Below, piece by piece: positions 47,477-55,678 of a stretch of DNA of 55,678 nucleotides; within the stretch, counting starts at the first letter, position 1; each line of letters opens with the position of its first letter. The notes below the pieces were generated by a model. The model did no database searches. It saw only the letters and a list, made by a program, of their open reading frames with translations, and was not told the DNA's origin. The position numbers and the translations under genes were made by a program. The stretch is taken from assembly GCF_025356155.1 (NCBI RefSeq), contig NZ_JANXUQ010000075.1, positions 1 through 55,678 on the forward strand, written 5' to 3'. The DNA is from Rhodoferax sp. (GTDB lineage Bacteria; Pseudomonadota; Gammaproteobacteria; Burkholderiales; Burkholderiaceae_C).

Positions 47477-48952
47477 CTAGCGGCGGAACGTGAGGGCTTT
47501 TTGGCTGGCGTCTTCCTCATTGAGGATCTGGTAGCTCATGTCGCTGAAGTCTATAAACAGCTCGGCCTTTGATGCGCCGAACGTCCAGCGCAGGTGCAGC
47601 GTCGTATCTGGCGACTCCTGCATCGCAAAGCTTCCGTTGAAAGCTGGGCAGATGTTGCGCAGACGAATCAGTTGCAGCAAACCTTCTACAACAGGTTTCT
47701 GTATTGCGGCTTCAACCTCCGATAGGTTAAAGCGTCGGCGGTTGATGTCGCGGCCTACGCCACTGCGCGCCAAAAGGTCCATATCATTCTCGCCAGCCAG
47801 CAGGCCGACGTAATAGATTTGCGGCACTCCAGGCATAAACAACTGGATGGCGCGTGCCAGCAGGTAGGTTCGGTCGTTACGGCCCAGTGCATCATAGAAA
47901 GTGCAGTTGACCTGGTAAAGATCAAGGTTGGATGCAGCGGTGCCAGTGGCCTGTCGGCTTTGTCCACCGCTGTTGGCGTGGATGCGTTCGACCAATTTGT
48001 CCAGTTGCTCGGGAGGCAGCAACCCGGGGTGGCGCGCGCGGTCTGCCGGGTCGGCGCCAATGTCAATGATGCCAATGCCGTCATGTGTGTCCAGTACGGT
48101 CAGTGCGTTCTCGGGGCGGATACGTATCCACTCCTTCAGGGCCTTGCTGTTACCGAAGAAAAGCGTGTTGAGCACCAACGGCGGCAACGCAAAGTCGTAG
48201 ACCCAATCCACCCGCTTGGCGATCTCCATCTGGCGCTGGTAGTAGGAGTGGATCTCGACCAGCACCTCCATGCCCATGCCTTGCGCCTGCTCGGCAAAGC
48301 GGGCAATAAAGTCAAAGGTCTCAGGCAGCATGAAGCAACTGGTGCCGGCTTTCTTGATGGCGTAACCGGCGGCGTCCAGGCGGATCATCTGGATGCCGTT
48401 GTCGGCAAAGCGCTGCAAGATGCTGTGCAAGTAAGCCTGGCCTTGCGGGTGCTGCACATCGATGTCGATTTGTTGCGGGGTGAATGTGGTCCACAGCATC
48501 TTCTTCTGCCCATTGCCCAACACGGTAGGTGCGAAGGGCAGACCTGGGCGGGGTCGGTAGATGGCTAGTAGATCTTGCTCGCGTGCGCCGTTTGGGAAGA
48601 CGCCGTCCATGGTCAAAAACATCCCTGCGTAAGGCGATGCATCTCCCCGAGTGCAAAAGTCCTGAAACTGTGGCGATGCGGATGACATGTGGTTGACGAT
48701 GGCGTCCGCCATCACATCCACCACCTTAGTCAAAGCGCGGATATCGTCCCAATTACCCAGGCGCGGGTCCACTTCAGTATGGTCGGTTGGGTCGAAACCT
48801 GCGTCGGCGCCGTCGATGGCGTCAAAGAAGGGCAGCAAGTGCACGCCGCCAAATACACCGTGCAACGGGCCTTCCAATAATTGGGTCAGTTGCCGGAGAT
48901 TGCTTGCGCCCAGTCGGTCTACATAGGTGATGAGTTGAACCTGATTTTTCAT
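47477..48952 (-). CDS. Sucrose phosphorylase (GH13_18)
   Basis: A 491-residue enzyme splitting sucrose with phosphate into glucose 1-phosphate and fructose. It is shorter than amylases and matches the sucrose phosphorylase pattern: QLITYVDRLG at the N terminus, DAIVNHMS, IRLDAAGYAI (nucleophile), VLVEIHSYY (acid/base) and VLDTHDGIGIID. The start at 48952 follows the stop of the transporter gene by 2 bp. It ends the four-gene sucrose operon, with fructokinase using the released fructose. Confidence 0.92.
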   Translation of the reverse strand: MKNQVQLITYVDRLGASNLRQLTQLLEGPLHGVFGGVHLLPFFDAIDGADAGFDPTDHTEVDPRLGNWDDIRALTKVVDVMADAIVNHMSSASPQFQDFCTRGDASPYAGMFLTMDGVFPNGAREQDLLAIYRPRPGLPFAPTVLGNGQKKMLWTTFTPQQIDIDVQHPQGQAYLHSILQRFADNGIQMIRLDAAGYAIKKAGTSCFMLPETFDFIARFAEQAQGMGMEVLVEIHSYYQRQMEIAKRVDWVYDFALPPLVLNTLFFGNSKALKEWIRIRPENALTVLDTHDGIGIIDIGADPADRARHPGLLPPEQLDKLVERIHANSGGQSRQATGTAASNLDLYQVNCTFYDALGRNDRTYLLARAIQLFMPGVPQIYYVGLLAGENDMDLLARSGVGRDINRRRFNLSEVEAAIQKPVVEGLLQLIRLRNICPAFNGSFAMQESPDTTLHLRWTFGASKAELFIDFSDMSYQILNEEDASQKALTFRR

Positions 48953-48954
48953 TA

Positions 48955-50286
48955 TTAGTTGTTGTGTTTCGGCGTAGCGCTGTTTGTGCTTTTGGTGTCC
49001 ACCATCAATACTGCCACCGCAGCACACAGCAGCAGCACACCGGCGAGACGGATCACGTTGTCGGGGTTGCCGCCCAGCAGCGTGTCGTAGTACAGGGGCA
49101 GGGTCAGCATCTGGATCAACATGGGTATTACGATGAACATGTTGAAGATGCCCATGTAGACGCCGGCACGTTCCGGTGGAATGCAGCCTGCCAACAAAAT
49201 GTAGGGGTTGCCCATGATGCTGGCCCAGGCAAGGCCAATGCCTACCATGGGTACAAACAGCAACCATTTATTCGTGATGTCGGGCAAGACCCACATGCCT
49301 GCTGCCGCCAAAGTCAGGCATACCGCATGGACCACCTTGGGGCCAAACCGGCGCGTGAACGGCACCATAGCAAAGGCGGACAGAAAGGCGACAAAGTTGT
49401 AGAAGCCACCAATTTGCCCATTGAGCAAACCCGCCTCACGAAAGCCCGCAGTGGTCGCATCTGCGGTATTGAATAGTGTCTTGGCCAAGCTCGGCACGAT
49501 ATAGATCCAATAGCACATCATGGCGTACCACTGAAACAGCTTCATCCACCACAGCCTGCGCATGGTGCCGGGCATTTCCTTGACTGCAAGCCAGATCTCG
49601 CGCAGTGTGGCCACACCACCTGTTGGCCGCGCGCGCATCTCTTGTATGACTTCGGCCGACAGCGGCAGCTCGGGCACTTTGCGCACCGACCACCATACCG
49701 TCAACAGCGAGAACACGGCGCCCATCACAAACGCGGCCATCGTGGCCTGGGGGATGTGGTTGTCGCCCACTGCATCGCGGTTCATGCCCATGCCTATCAA
49801 AATGGACGGCATCAGATAGGCCAGTGTTTGTGCCAGGCCGGTAAAGGCGCTCTGGGTCAGAAAGCCCAGCGGTTGTTGGTCGCGGTTCAGGCGGTCGCTG
49901 ACATAGGCCCGATACGGCTCCATGGTCACGTTGTTGGCTGCGTCCAGTATCCACAACAAGCCAGCCGCAAACCACAGCGTGGGGCTGAAAGGCATGGCGA
50001 GCAAACCCAGGCTGCACAGAATGGCACCGATCATGAAGTAGGGCGTGCGGCGGCCCCAGCGCGACACGGTGCGGTCGCTCATTGCCCCGATGATGGGCTG
50101 GACAAGCAAACCGGTGAGAGGCCCCGCCAGCCACAACAGCGGCAGCGCTGCCTCGTTGGCGCCCAGGTATTTGTAGATCGGGCTCATATTGCTTTGCTGC
50201 AGGCCAAAGCTGAACTGAATGCCGAAGAAGCCGACATTCATATTGATGATTTGCCAGATCGACAAACCGGGTTTTGCTGTGAACAT
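48955..50286 (-). CDS. MFS sugar transporter, glycoside/sucrose (GPH/SLC45-like) type
   Basis: A 443-residue permease with about 12 membrane segments. It begins [34 protein letters not shown] and has [18 protein letters not shown] between helices 2 and 3, resembling bacterial relatives of plant sucrose/proton symporters. The ATG at 50286 is used; the longer frame overlaps fructokinase. In this operon it should carry sucrose across the inner membrane for sucrose phosphorylase. Confidence 0.88.
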   Translation of the reverse strand: MFTAKPGLSIWQIINMNVGFFGIQFSFGLQQSNMSPIYKYLGANEAALPLLWLAGPLTGLLVQPIIGAMSDRTVSRWGRRTPYFMIGAILCSLGLLAMPFSPTLWFAAGLLWILDAANNVTMEPYRAYVSDRLNRDQQPLGFLTQSAFTGLAQTLAYLMPSILIGMGMNRDAVGDNHIPQATMAAFVMGAVFSLLTVWWSVRKVPELPLSAEVIQEMRARPTGGVATLREIWLAVKEMPGTMRRLWWMKLFQWYAMMCYWIYIVPSLAKTLFNTADATTAGFREAGLLNGQIGGFYNFVAFLSAFAMVPFTRRFGPKVVHAVCLTLAAAGMWVLPDITNKWLLFVPMVGIGLAWASIMGNPYILLAGCIPPERAGVYMGIFNMFIVIPMLIQMLTLPLYYDTLLGGNPDNVIRLAGVLLLCAAVAVLMVDTKSTNSATPKHNN

Positions 50287-50312
50287 CAAATCACTCTCTG
50301 ATAAGGGGTGCG

Positions 50313-51317
50313 TCAAACGGCATTGCCCGCAGTGCTGGCGGCCAAGCGCCTGCGCCATGCGGTGTAAACCTGCATGTCGTGGTCCATGGGGCCGCGATGG
50401 CCACAGATTGACGCTGCATATTCGTTGGCCAAACGCAGTGACGACTGCAGCGTGCAGCCCGCCAATTGACAAGCAATCAACATGGCGGTGAAACCGTCAC
50501 CGGCGCCCACTGTGTCTACTAATTCAGGCACTATCAGACCTGCGCCATCCGACTCGCATTGGCCCGATGCATCGAAGCTGGCATAGCCCTGCGGACCACG
50601 CGTTACGATGAGCCTTTTCAGTTGAAAGCGATCTACCAGATTGGCAAGGCCGCGGTTGAATGCGGGAGATCCCCATGGTTCGGATCGGATAGCGAAACCG
50701 TCCTGCCATGCGAGTAACTGCACGAGTTCTTCATCGTTGACTTTGACCCAGTCTGCCAGTTCCAAAGACTCTTCTGCTAGGCGCCGATTGTCGGGGCCGT
50801 CGCGCAAGTTCAGGTCCAGGTAACGCACTGCGCTGGTCTCGCCAAGCATTGCGCGGATCGTACTTTTGGACACTGCATGGCGTTGTGCCAAAGTTCCAAA
50901 ATAAACAAAGGCGGGAGGCGCAGACAGCTCCGTATCAGCTCTGGCCTGAGCCATATCCATGTAGTCCCAAGCAACGTCATCGGCAATACGAAAGGCATGT
51001 GTCGCACCCGTTTGCACAACGTGGACGGTGCCGGTGGGGTGCAAGGCATCTCTCTGAAAACCCAGTGTGGAGAGGCCAAAGTCTTGTGCACTTTGCACCA
51101 GTACTTCAGCCCACCGATCGCAGTCGCCAACTCGGGTGATGAATGTGACTGGCACCTGTAGCGCGGCCAGCGACCGCGCTACATTGAACGGTGCACCACC
51201 CGCCTGTGGCCCGCTGTCAAACAGATCAACCAATGCCTCACCTAAAACCAGGATGGAGCCCGGCTCGTGGCCAGATTGCACGGCTGGTGCTAGCGGGATG
51301 ACTACTGCTTCATTCAT
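50313..51317 (-). CDS. PfkB-family fructokinase
   Basis: A 334-residue sugar kinase of the ribokinase/PfkB family: N-terminal ILVLGEALVDLF, GGAPFNVARSLAALQVPV, and the catalytic VDTVGAGDGFTAML. In a sucrose operon it most likely phosphorylates fructose released by sucrose phosphorylase. It lies 26 bp upstream of the transporter and 31 bp downstream of the TonB-dependent receptor gene. Confidence 0.92.
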   Translation of the reverse strand: MNEAVVIPLAPAVQSGHEPGSILVLGEALVDLFDSGPQAGGAPFNVARSLAALQVPVTFITRVGDCDRWAEVLVQSAQDFGLSTLGFQRDALHPTGTVHVVQTGATHAFRIADDVAWDYMDMAQARADTELSAPPAFVYFGTLAQRHAVSKSTIRAMLGETSAVRYLDLNLRDGPDNRRLAEESLELADWVKVNDEELVQLLAWQDGFAIRSEPWGSPAFNRGLANLVDRFQLKRLIVTRGPQGYASFDASGQCESDGAGLIVPELVDTVGAGDGFTAMLIACQLAGCTLQSSLRLANEYAASICGHRGPMDHDMQVYTAWRRRLAASTAGNAV

Positions 51318-51348
51318 AGCGATAGGCGATCAGACGTTTCTCGGCTCC

Positions 51349-53610
51349 CTAGAACGCGTATTTCAACTGAACCGTAGCGGAGCGTTGACTAATGGCACGT
51401 GCCGCATGGCCATCACCTTCTATCTCTGTGTAGCCCAGCGTGTTGAACAAGTTATTCATCCGAAATGACAGTTGCGCCTTGGCATTGATGCGGTAGGTTA
51501 CAAAGGCATTGACGTTGGTGAAGCCTGGCATCGTTATGGTATTTGCGTCATCTCCATAGGAATCGCCTGTACCCACCAGTGCGGCACCTATATCAAAAGA
51601 GTTGAAGCTATAGCTGGGAGCGAGTTGATATACAAATTTTGCCTGTCGGCGTGGCGCCTTACCGACCGTTGTCGGGTCTTTTGAATCGTCAATCTTCGCA
51701 TCCGTCCATGTACCACCACCCGCAAGACGGAAATCACCTGCAGTCCATACGGCCTCCACTTCCAGTCCGTTTGCAGAGTACTTGTTCGCGGTGAATGTCT
51801 GCGTAGTGACCTCGTAGTTGCTCTCCGAGGTTTTGGCGCTAAACAACGTGGAGAACAGACTAAAACCACCAGTTCGCCATTTCGCACCCACCTCCTGTTG
51901 CTGAATCTGATTCAGGGAAATAGGGGCAGATCCGTCTAAAGGATTGCCATACAACAAGCGATCAGCACTGAATTGCACTCCATCGCTGGCACGCGCGAAA
52001 ACGGATAAGTCGCGGTTGATGCTGTAGTTAGCACCCATAGAGTAGGAGTTGTGCGAAACAGAATAATTCACGATTTTCTGTGAGTTTGTATCCCATGTCT
52101 GCGTCGTGCCGTTAGCCGATAGCGTGTAGCCATTCGCGGTTTGACGGTCGCTGCGCACGCTCGCGTCCAAACTCAGTGCGCCAGAGTCCAGCGTTAGCGC
52201 CGCGTACGGAGCAGTTTGGTTGTACTGCACATTCCAGGTTCGGGCGCAGCATCCACCAAAGGTGTTGAACCCGGAGATGGCGGGCTTCGAGGTAGGTGCA
52301 CCCTGTGCGTCGACTACCTGCGCGCCTGTGCCGGTCAAAGTCATGTTGTAAGTGTTCCAGAACCAAGTTTCTGCAATGGTCTGCAAGCCTGTAAAAATCC
52401 CGCCTACGGCAGTGACCTTGCTCGTCCCCACATCAAATTCCTTGGAAATCTTGATGTCGTTAAAGGTATTTCCCAGATCGTCAAGCGAAGTATTGAACAA
52501 CACAGCCGAGAAAAATGGACTCGTTCCATTCTTGCCATTGTCTGAAGCGAAGGCCCCTATAAACCGGCCAGAGTTCTCGGTTTTGCGGAACTTCTCTTCC
52601 AATTTCCAACCATCTCCTAACTTCAACATTCCCTCAAAGCCCACGGCGGTGCTCTTGATGCGCAAACCATCACTGGTATTGCTGTTGGTAAACCCTCCGT
52701 CGTGGTTCAGAGTACGATCGGTCGATAGCGAGGGCGTAATGAAAAAGGCCGTACGAGGATCAATGCCGTTAATGGTATTAATTTGACCATTGGATACAGT
52801 CACTGGGACGGGCAGCAAAGTGGGAGTGCGATCGTCGAGCTGCTTGACGCTAAAGCGGACATAACCGTTATCTAAATTTTGGGTGATGTTGGCACGAAGT
52901 TGTCCACCGTTCTCCGCGCTGAAGCCAGCTGGGCGCACACCTTCTCCAGTACGCTGGAAACCGCCAATGTGAAATGTGGTGTTTGGCCCCAGGCTACCAC
53001 CATAGTCCACATCCAGTCGGTTCTGTCGCTGCAATACACCTGTTGTTATAGCTGCTGCCCCTCCGTTCTCAGAGCCTGTCTTACTGATGAAATTGATAAT
53101 CCCGCCCGGAGAATTGCTCGCCAAAGTAGAGGCGGATCCACCCCGAATCACTTCTACCCGGTCAATATTGAAATCAGCGCGCAAAAACTGGTCTGACGTC
53201 GCAAAGTTTGAATCACCAAACAGAAGGACCGGTAAACCGTCTTCCTGCATTGGCATGTAGCGTGATCCACCGGCCGAGATCGGTACGCCTCGTACCGTTA
53301 TATTTGCATTGCCTTCGCCACCCGAAGACTCTGAACGTATGCCCGGAATGGAGCGCAGTAGTTCGGCGACGCTTGAAGCACCAGTCTTTTCCATTTGCTC
53401 CGAGTCCAACGTGCTGACGGAAACGCTTTGCTTCATTTTTGATTTGGCCGTCGATGTTCCCGTTACGACGATCTGGTCGAACTTCATCGTGTCTTTGTTT
53501 GTGTCTTGCGGGGCGTTGGCCGCAGTCTGTGCCCACGCCGAACCAAGTGCCAACAAAGAAAGAGAAACCGCGACCGCGACCGGACGAAGTTTGAAGGCGT
53601 GATGTTGCAT
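51349..53610 (-). CDS. TonB-dependent outer-membrane receptor of the sucrose operon
   Basis: A 753-residue TonB-dependent receptor. A Sec signal peptide ends GSAWA-QT, followed by a TonB-box-like stretch (DQIVVTGTS) and the plug domain (SVAELLRSIPGIRSES, NITVRGVP, VEVIRGGSASTLASNSPGG). The beta-barrel ends with the terminal aromatic VQLKYAF. It is the first gene of the operon with fructokinase, MFS transporter and sucrose phosphorylase, so the likely ligand is sucrose or a related saccharide rather than a siderophore. This is inference from context. Confidence 0.9.
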   Translation of the reverse strand: MQHHAFKLRPVAVAVSLSLLALGSAWAQTAANAPQDTNKDTMKFDQIVVTGTSTAKSKMKQSVSVSTLDSEQMEKTGASSVAELLRSIPGIRSESSGGEGNANITVRGVPISAGGSRYMPMQEDGLPVLLFGDSNFATSDQFLRADFNIDRVEVIRGGSASTLASNSPGGIINFISKTGSENGGAAAITTGVLQRQNRLDVDYGGSLGPNTTFHIGGFQRTGEGVRPAGFSAENGGQLRANITQNLDNGYVRFSVKQLDDRTPTLLPVPVTVSNGQINTINGIDPRTAFFITPSLSTDRTLNHDGGFTNSNTSDGLRIKSTAVGFEGMLKLGDGWKLEEKFRKTENSGRFIGAFASDNGKNGTSPFFSAVLFNTSLDDLGNTFNDIKISKEFDVGTSKVTAVGGIFTGLQTIAETWFWNTYNMTLTGTGAQVVDAQGAPTSKPAISGFNTFGGCCARTWNVQYNQTAPYAALTLDSGALSLDASVRSDRQTANGYTLSANGTTQTWDTNSQKIVNYSVSHNSYSMGANYSINRDLSVFARASDGVQFSADRLLYGNPLDGSAPISLNQIQQQEVGAKWRTGGFSLFSTLFSAKTSESNYEVTTQTFTANKYSANGLEVEAVWTAGDFRLAGGGTWTDAKIDDSKDPTTVGKAPRRQAKFVYQLAPSYSFNSFDIGAALVGTGDSYGDDANTITMPGFTNVNAFVTYRINAKAQLSFRMNNLFNTLGYTEIEGDGHAARAISQRSATVQLKYAF

Positions 53611-53745
53611 AAAGTCTCCTGTTGACTGCTGATATCGATTGAACCAGCGACCAGTCTGTTATTGATTGAAAACGCGCGTTGGGAAGGCAAGCAACCCGTC
53701 GACCCAAGGCCGGTTCAAGTTGCTTGAAGCGGATGTTAGACCTAT

Positions 53746-53759
53746 TGCAATCGATTGCA
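53746..53759. promoter_or_regulatory. LacI-type operator O1 (TGCAATCGATTGCA)
   Basis: A perfect 14-bp palindrome, centred on CG as in LacI/GalR operators, lies 136 bp upstream of the TonB-receptor ATG. The LacI gene is encoded next to it. Confidence 0.82.
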
Positions 53760-53773
53760 TTTAGGTGTTAACC

Positions 53774-53786
53774 CGGAATATTTCCG
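53774..53786. promoter_or_regulatory. Dyad CGGAATATTTCCG between the operators
   Basis: CGGAA and TTCCG arms flank TAT. The site lies 14 bp from operator O1 and may be part of the promoter architecture or a site for a second factor. No regulator is assigned. Confidence 0.35.
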
Positions 53787-53828
53787 AATTACATTCATAA
53801 AAAACTATCGAACACGGAGTTGAGTTAG

Positions 53829-53844
53829 AGATTTTTAAAAATCT
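53829..53844. promoter_or_regulatory. Perfect A/T palindrome AGATTTTTAAAAATCT
   Basis: A 16-bp perfect palindrome ends 1 bp before operator O2 and 60 bp after the lacI stop codon in the direction of transcription. It could be a short A/T-rich hairpin or a protein site. It lacks the GC stem of a normal terminator. Confidence 0.4.
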
Positions 53845-53845
53845 A

Positions 53846-53859
53846 TGCAATCGATTGAT
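53846..53859. promoter_or_regulatory. LacI-type operator O2 (TGCAATCGATTGAT)
   Basis: Identical to O1 in 12 of 14 bases, with one half-site altered, and exactly 100 bp from O1. The pair is placed for cooperative binding or a DNA loop by one LacI tetramer or two dimers. Confidence 0.75.
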
Positions 53860-53903
53860 TATTTGTGCAGCACAGGACGTTGGTATGCAGCCCTAACAGG
53901 CTT

Positions 53904-54962
53904 TTAAGGCGCGCTTGCGCGCACGACCATGTGTACGGGCAGCGTGCGTGCAGGCGCACGCTCGCCCTTGAGCAGTAGCAGCAAAGCCGCAACCAGCTCG
54001 GCACCGGCCTCCACCACGGGTTGGTGCACGGTGGTTAAGGTGGGCTCGCAAAACGCGGCCAAGGGCATGTCGTCGTAGCCCACCACACTCACGTCCACGG
54101 GCACTGTGCGCCCCTGCGCGCGCAGCGCCTGCACCGTGTGGATGGCCAGCAAATCGCTGCACGCCAGTACGCCGTCAAATGCCACGCCGCTGCTGCACAG
54201 GCGATCTATCACTTGGCGTGCCGCATCGGGCTCAAACGGCACGGCAAGCTCCAACTGCGGATCGGGTGTTTGCGTGGCTTGCGCGTGCGCCCGCCAGTAG
54301 CCCTCGCGGCGCAACCACACTTCGGGCAATGCGGCGTCACCCAGGAAAGCAATGCGTTTGCGACCGGCGCGCAATAGGTGGGCGGTGGCCTGCTCGCCTC
54401 CGTCGCGGTTGTCGCCACCCACGCTGCAATACAACTGCTGCGGTAGCTCGCCACCCCACACCACCAGCGGCACATTGCGCGCGGCCAACTGGTTGAGCTG
54501 GTCGTGGTGGCGCCACTGGCCAATGATGATGACGCCTATGACTTTGCCCGAATCAAACAGTTGCGAGGCCGCGTCCAGCCGCTCCGAATCCACGCGCGAC
54601 AGCAGCATGTCGTAGCCATGGTCGGTCAGCGCATCTGCGATGCTACCGATGATGGACAAAAAGAACGGATCTGAAATGTGCTGGCGCGACTGCGCGTCAT
54701 AGGGCACCACCACGCCGACGGTCAGGTTTTTTTGCAGGCGCAGGTTTTGTGCACCCAGGTTGATGGAGTAGTTCAGCGATTGCGCCAATTGCTTGATGCG
54801 TTCGCTGGTCTCGGCATTGACCAGCGTGCTGCCACTCAGCGCGCGCGATACCGTGGCAACGGATACCCCCGCTAGCCGGGCAATGTCGGCCATTTGAAGG
54901 CGTCGGCGGTCGGACGAGTCACTGCCCAGAGTCGGTGCCTTGGTCAAGGATGTCTTGGGCAT
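53904..54962 (-). CDS. LacI-family transcriptional repressor of the sucrose operon
   Basis: A 352-residue regulator with the LacI helix-turn-helix (MADIARLAGVSVATVSRALS at residues 24-43), hinge helix NYSINLGAQNLRLQ, and a periplasmic-binding-type effector domain. An N-terminal extension of about 23 residues precedes the usual start at MADIARL, where ATG 54893 may be the true start. It lies directly upstream of the TonB-receptor operon on the same strand, with two LacI-type operators in the gap. The inducer is probably sucrose or a derivative. Confidence 0.9.
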   Translation of the reverse strand: MPKTSLTKAPTLGSDSSDRRRLQMADIARLAGVSVATVSRALSGSTLVNAETSERIKQLAQSLNYSINLGAQNLRLQKNLTVGVVVPYDAQSRQHISDPFFLSIIGSIADALTDHGYDMLLSRVDSERLDAASQLFDSGKVIGVIIIGQWRHHDQLNQLAARNVPLVVWGGELPQQLYCSVGGDNRDGGEQATAHLLRAGRKRIAFLGDAALPEVWLRREGYWRAHAQATQTPDPQLELAVPFEPDAARQVIDRLCSSGVAFDGVLACSDLLAIHTVQALRAQGRTVPVDVSVVGYDDMPLAAFCEPTLTTVHQPVVEAGAELVAALLLLLKGERAPARTLPVHMVVRASAP

Positions 54963-54986
54963 GCAGTCGCCAGTTTCGCAATAGCG

Positions 54987-55678
54987 TTATTTCTGGATGT
55001 CGCCGATGCAGAGGTACTTGATCTCTACATAGTCATCCAGACCAAAGTGCGATCCCTCGCGTCCCAGGCCGGATTGTTTGACACCGCCGAAAGGCACGTG
55101 CTCAGTCGCAAGGATGCCGACGTTGATGCCGACCATGCCGTATTCCAGCGCTTCGCCTACGCGGTAGATGCGGCCGATGTCGCGGCTGTAGAAGTAGCTG
55201 GCCAAACCAAATTCGGTGGCGTTGGCGGCGTCAATGGCTTCTTGCTCGGTCTTGAACTTGAACACCGGCGCAAAGGGACCAAAGGTTTCCTCGCGTGCAC
55301 ACAGCATGTCGGGCGTGGCATCGGCCACCACGGTAGGCTCGAAAAATTGGCCCGAACCCAATGACTTGAGGCGCTTGCCGCCCACCACCACGCGGCCGCC
55401 CTTGGCCACTGCATCGTCCACATGGCGCTGTACCTTGACCAGCGCGGCCTCTTCGATCAATGGGCCCTGGTTGACGCCATCCTCAAAGCCATTGCCGACC
55501 TTGGCGGTGCGCACTTTGGCGGCGAACTTTTCGACAAACTGGTCGTACACGCCTTCTTGCACATAGAAGCGGTTGGTGCAGACGCAGGTCTGACCCGCGT
55601 TGCGGTATTTGCTGGCAAAAGCGCCTTCGACCGCGCTGTCGATATCAGCATCGTCAAATACGATAAAGGGCGCGTTGC
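54987..55678 (-). CDS. gabD: NAD(P)-dependent succinate-semialdehyde dehydrogenase, C-terminal part (5' end outside window)
   Basis: The frame runs off the right edge. The visible 230 residues are the C-terminal half of an aldehyde dehydrogenase: the catalytic cysteine lies in [15 protein letters not shown], followed by the conserved [13 protein letters not shown] and the end [28 protein letters not shown]. The CVC arrangement and the ending are typical of GabD. It lies 24 bp upstream of the LacI gene on the same strand, so read-through into lacI is possible. The metabolic link to sucrose is not clear. Confidence 0.85.
   Translation of the reverse strand, partial: NAPFIVFDDADIDSAVEGAFASKYRNAGQTCVCTNRFYVQEGVYDQFVEKFAAKVRTAKVGNGFEDGVNQGPLIEEAALVKVQRHVDDAVAKGGRVVVGGKRLKSLGSGQFFEPTVVADATPDMLCAREETFGPFAPVFKFKTEQEAIDAANATEFGLASYFYSRDIGRIYRVGEALEYGMVGINVGILATEHVPFGGVKQSGLGREGSHFGLDDYVEIKYLCIGDIQK

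Noticed and set aside
47455..47485. GCGCTAGCGGCCC and CACTAGCGGCGG as an eighth copy of the dispersed repeat
   Set aside because: Only the CTAGCGGC portion matches; the core CGAGGGCTA and left arm are missing.
54299..54310. TAGCCCTCGCGG, matching the core of the dispersed repeat
   Set aside because: It lies inside the LacI coding sequence and neither flank matches the repeat, so it is counted as chance.

Overview
The window is 55.7 kb of compact, GC-rich DNA with many overlapping genes. It looks like the chromosome of a betaproteobacterium of the order Burkholderiales, most likely Comamonadaceae (a Rhodoferax/Polaromonas-like organism). That placement is inferred from protein style, from the TtuB/GckA/Pyk, BenE and MocR neighbourhoods, and from a short dispersed intergenic repeat of a type I associate with this family. 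No rRNA, tRNA, CRISPR array, prophage or intact insertion sequence was seen.

Layout. (1) 1-3657: end of a phosphonate locus, with a DUF1045 protein and phnN on + converging on phnCDE on -. (2) 3904-11645: a translationally coupled TtuB-type transporter, glycerate 2-kinase and pyruvate kinase operon, followed on the same strand by a soluble chemoreceptor, a lone LivK-type binding protein and a LysR regulator. (3) 11901-14330: a lipoprotein serine hydrolase and an EVE-domain protein. (4) 14333-15820: a decaying arsenic operon (5'-truncated aqpS-type aquaporin, intact arsC, internally deleted arsH) bracketed by two direct copies of the dispersed repeat. (5) 15816-21139: BenE transporter, MocR-type regulator, DUF1003 protein, degenerate EAL protein, Crp/Fnr regulator. 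(6) 21208-25017: two metal modules, a CadR-like regulator with a Zn/Cd/Pb P-type ATPase and a MerF-like membrane protein with its own MerR regulator, each with a recognisable 19-bp-spacer promoter.

(7) 25001-36720 is the most interesting part: a selenium island. senB (selenosugar synthase) and a SelD homologue fused to an NAD(P)H/FAD oxidoreductase (the senC role) lie divergent from a four-gene PhnCDE-like ABC transporter whose binding protein resembles the putative selenate-binding branch. After a multi-PAS diguanylate cyclase comes senA (selenoneine synthase, EgtB-like), translationally coupled to a small exported protein made of 11-residue repeats. Together they could import a selenium oxyanion, make selenophosphate, form a selenosugar and attach selenium to hercynine. 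The hercynine-making enzyme EgtD is not in the window.

(8) 36810-38835: a methyltransferase, a gamma-glutamylcyclotransferase-like protein and a PIN/Phd toxin-antitoxin pair. (9) 38921-54962: carbohydrate use. A lipoprotein pullulanase is divergent from a secreted GH13 amylase and a GH31 alpha-glucosidase. A sucrose operon follows (TonB-dependent receptor, PfkB fructokinase, MFS transporter, sucrose phosphorylase) with a LacI regulator and two near-identical operators exactly 100 bp apart. (10) 54987-55678: the C-terminal part of a semialdehyde dehydrogenase cut by the window edge.

Seven copies of a ~60-bp repeat with the core CGAGGGCTA are spread through 14.3-41.8 kb, in gene gaps and in one case inside an operon.
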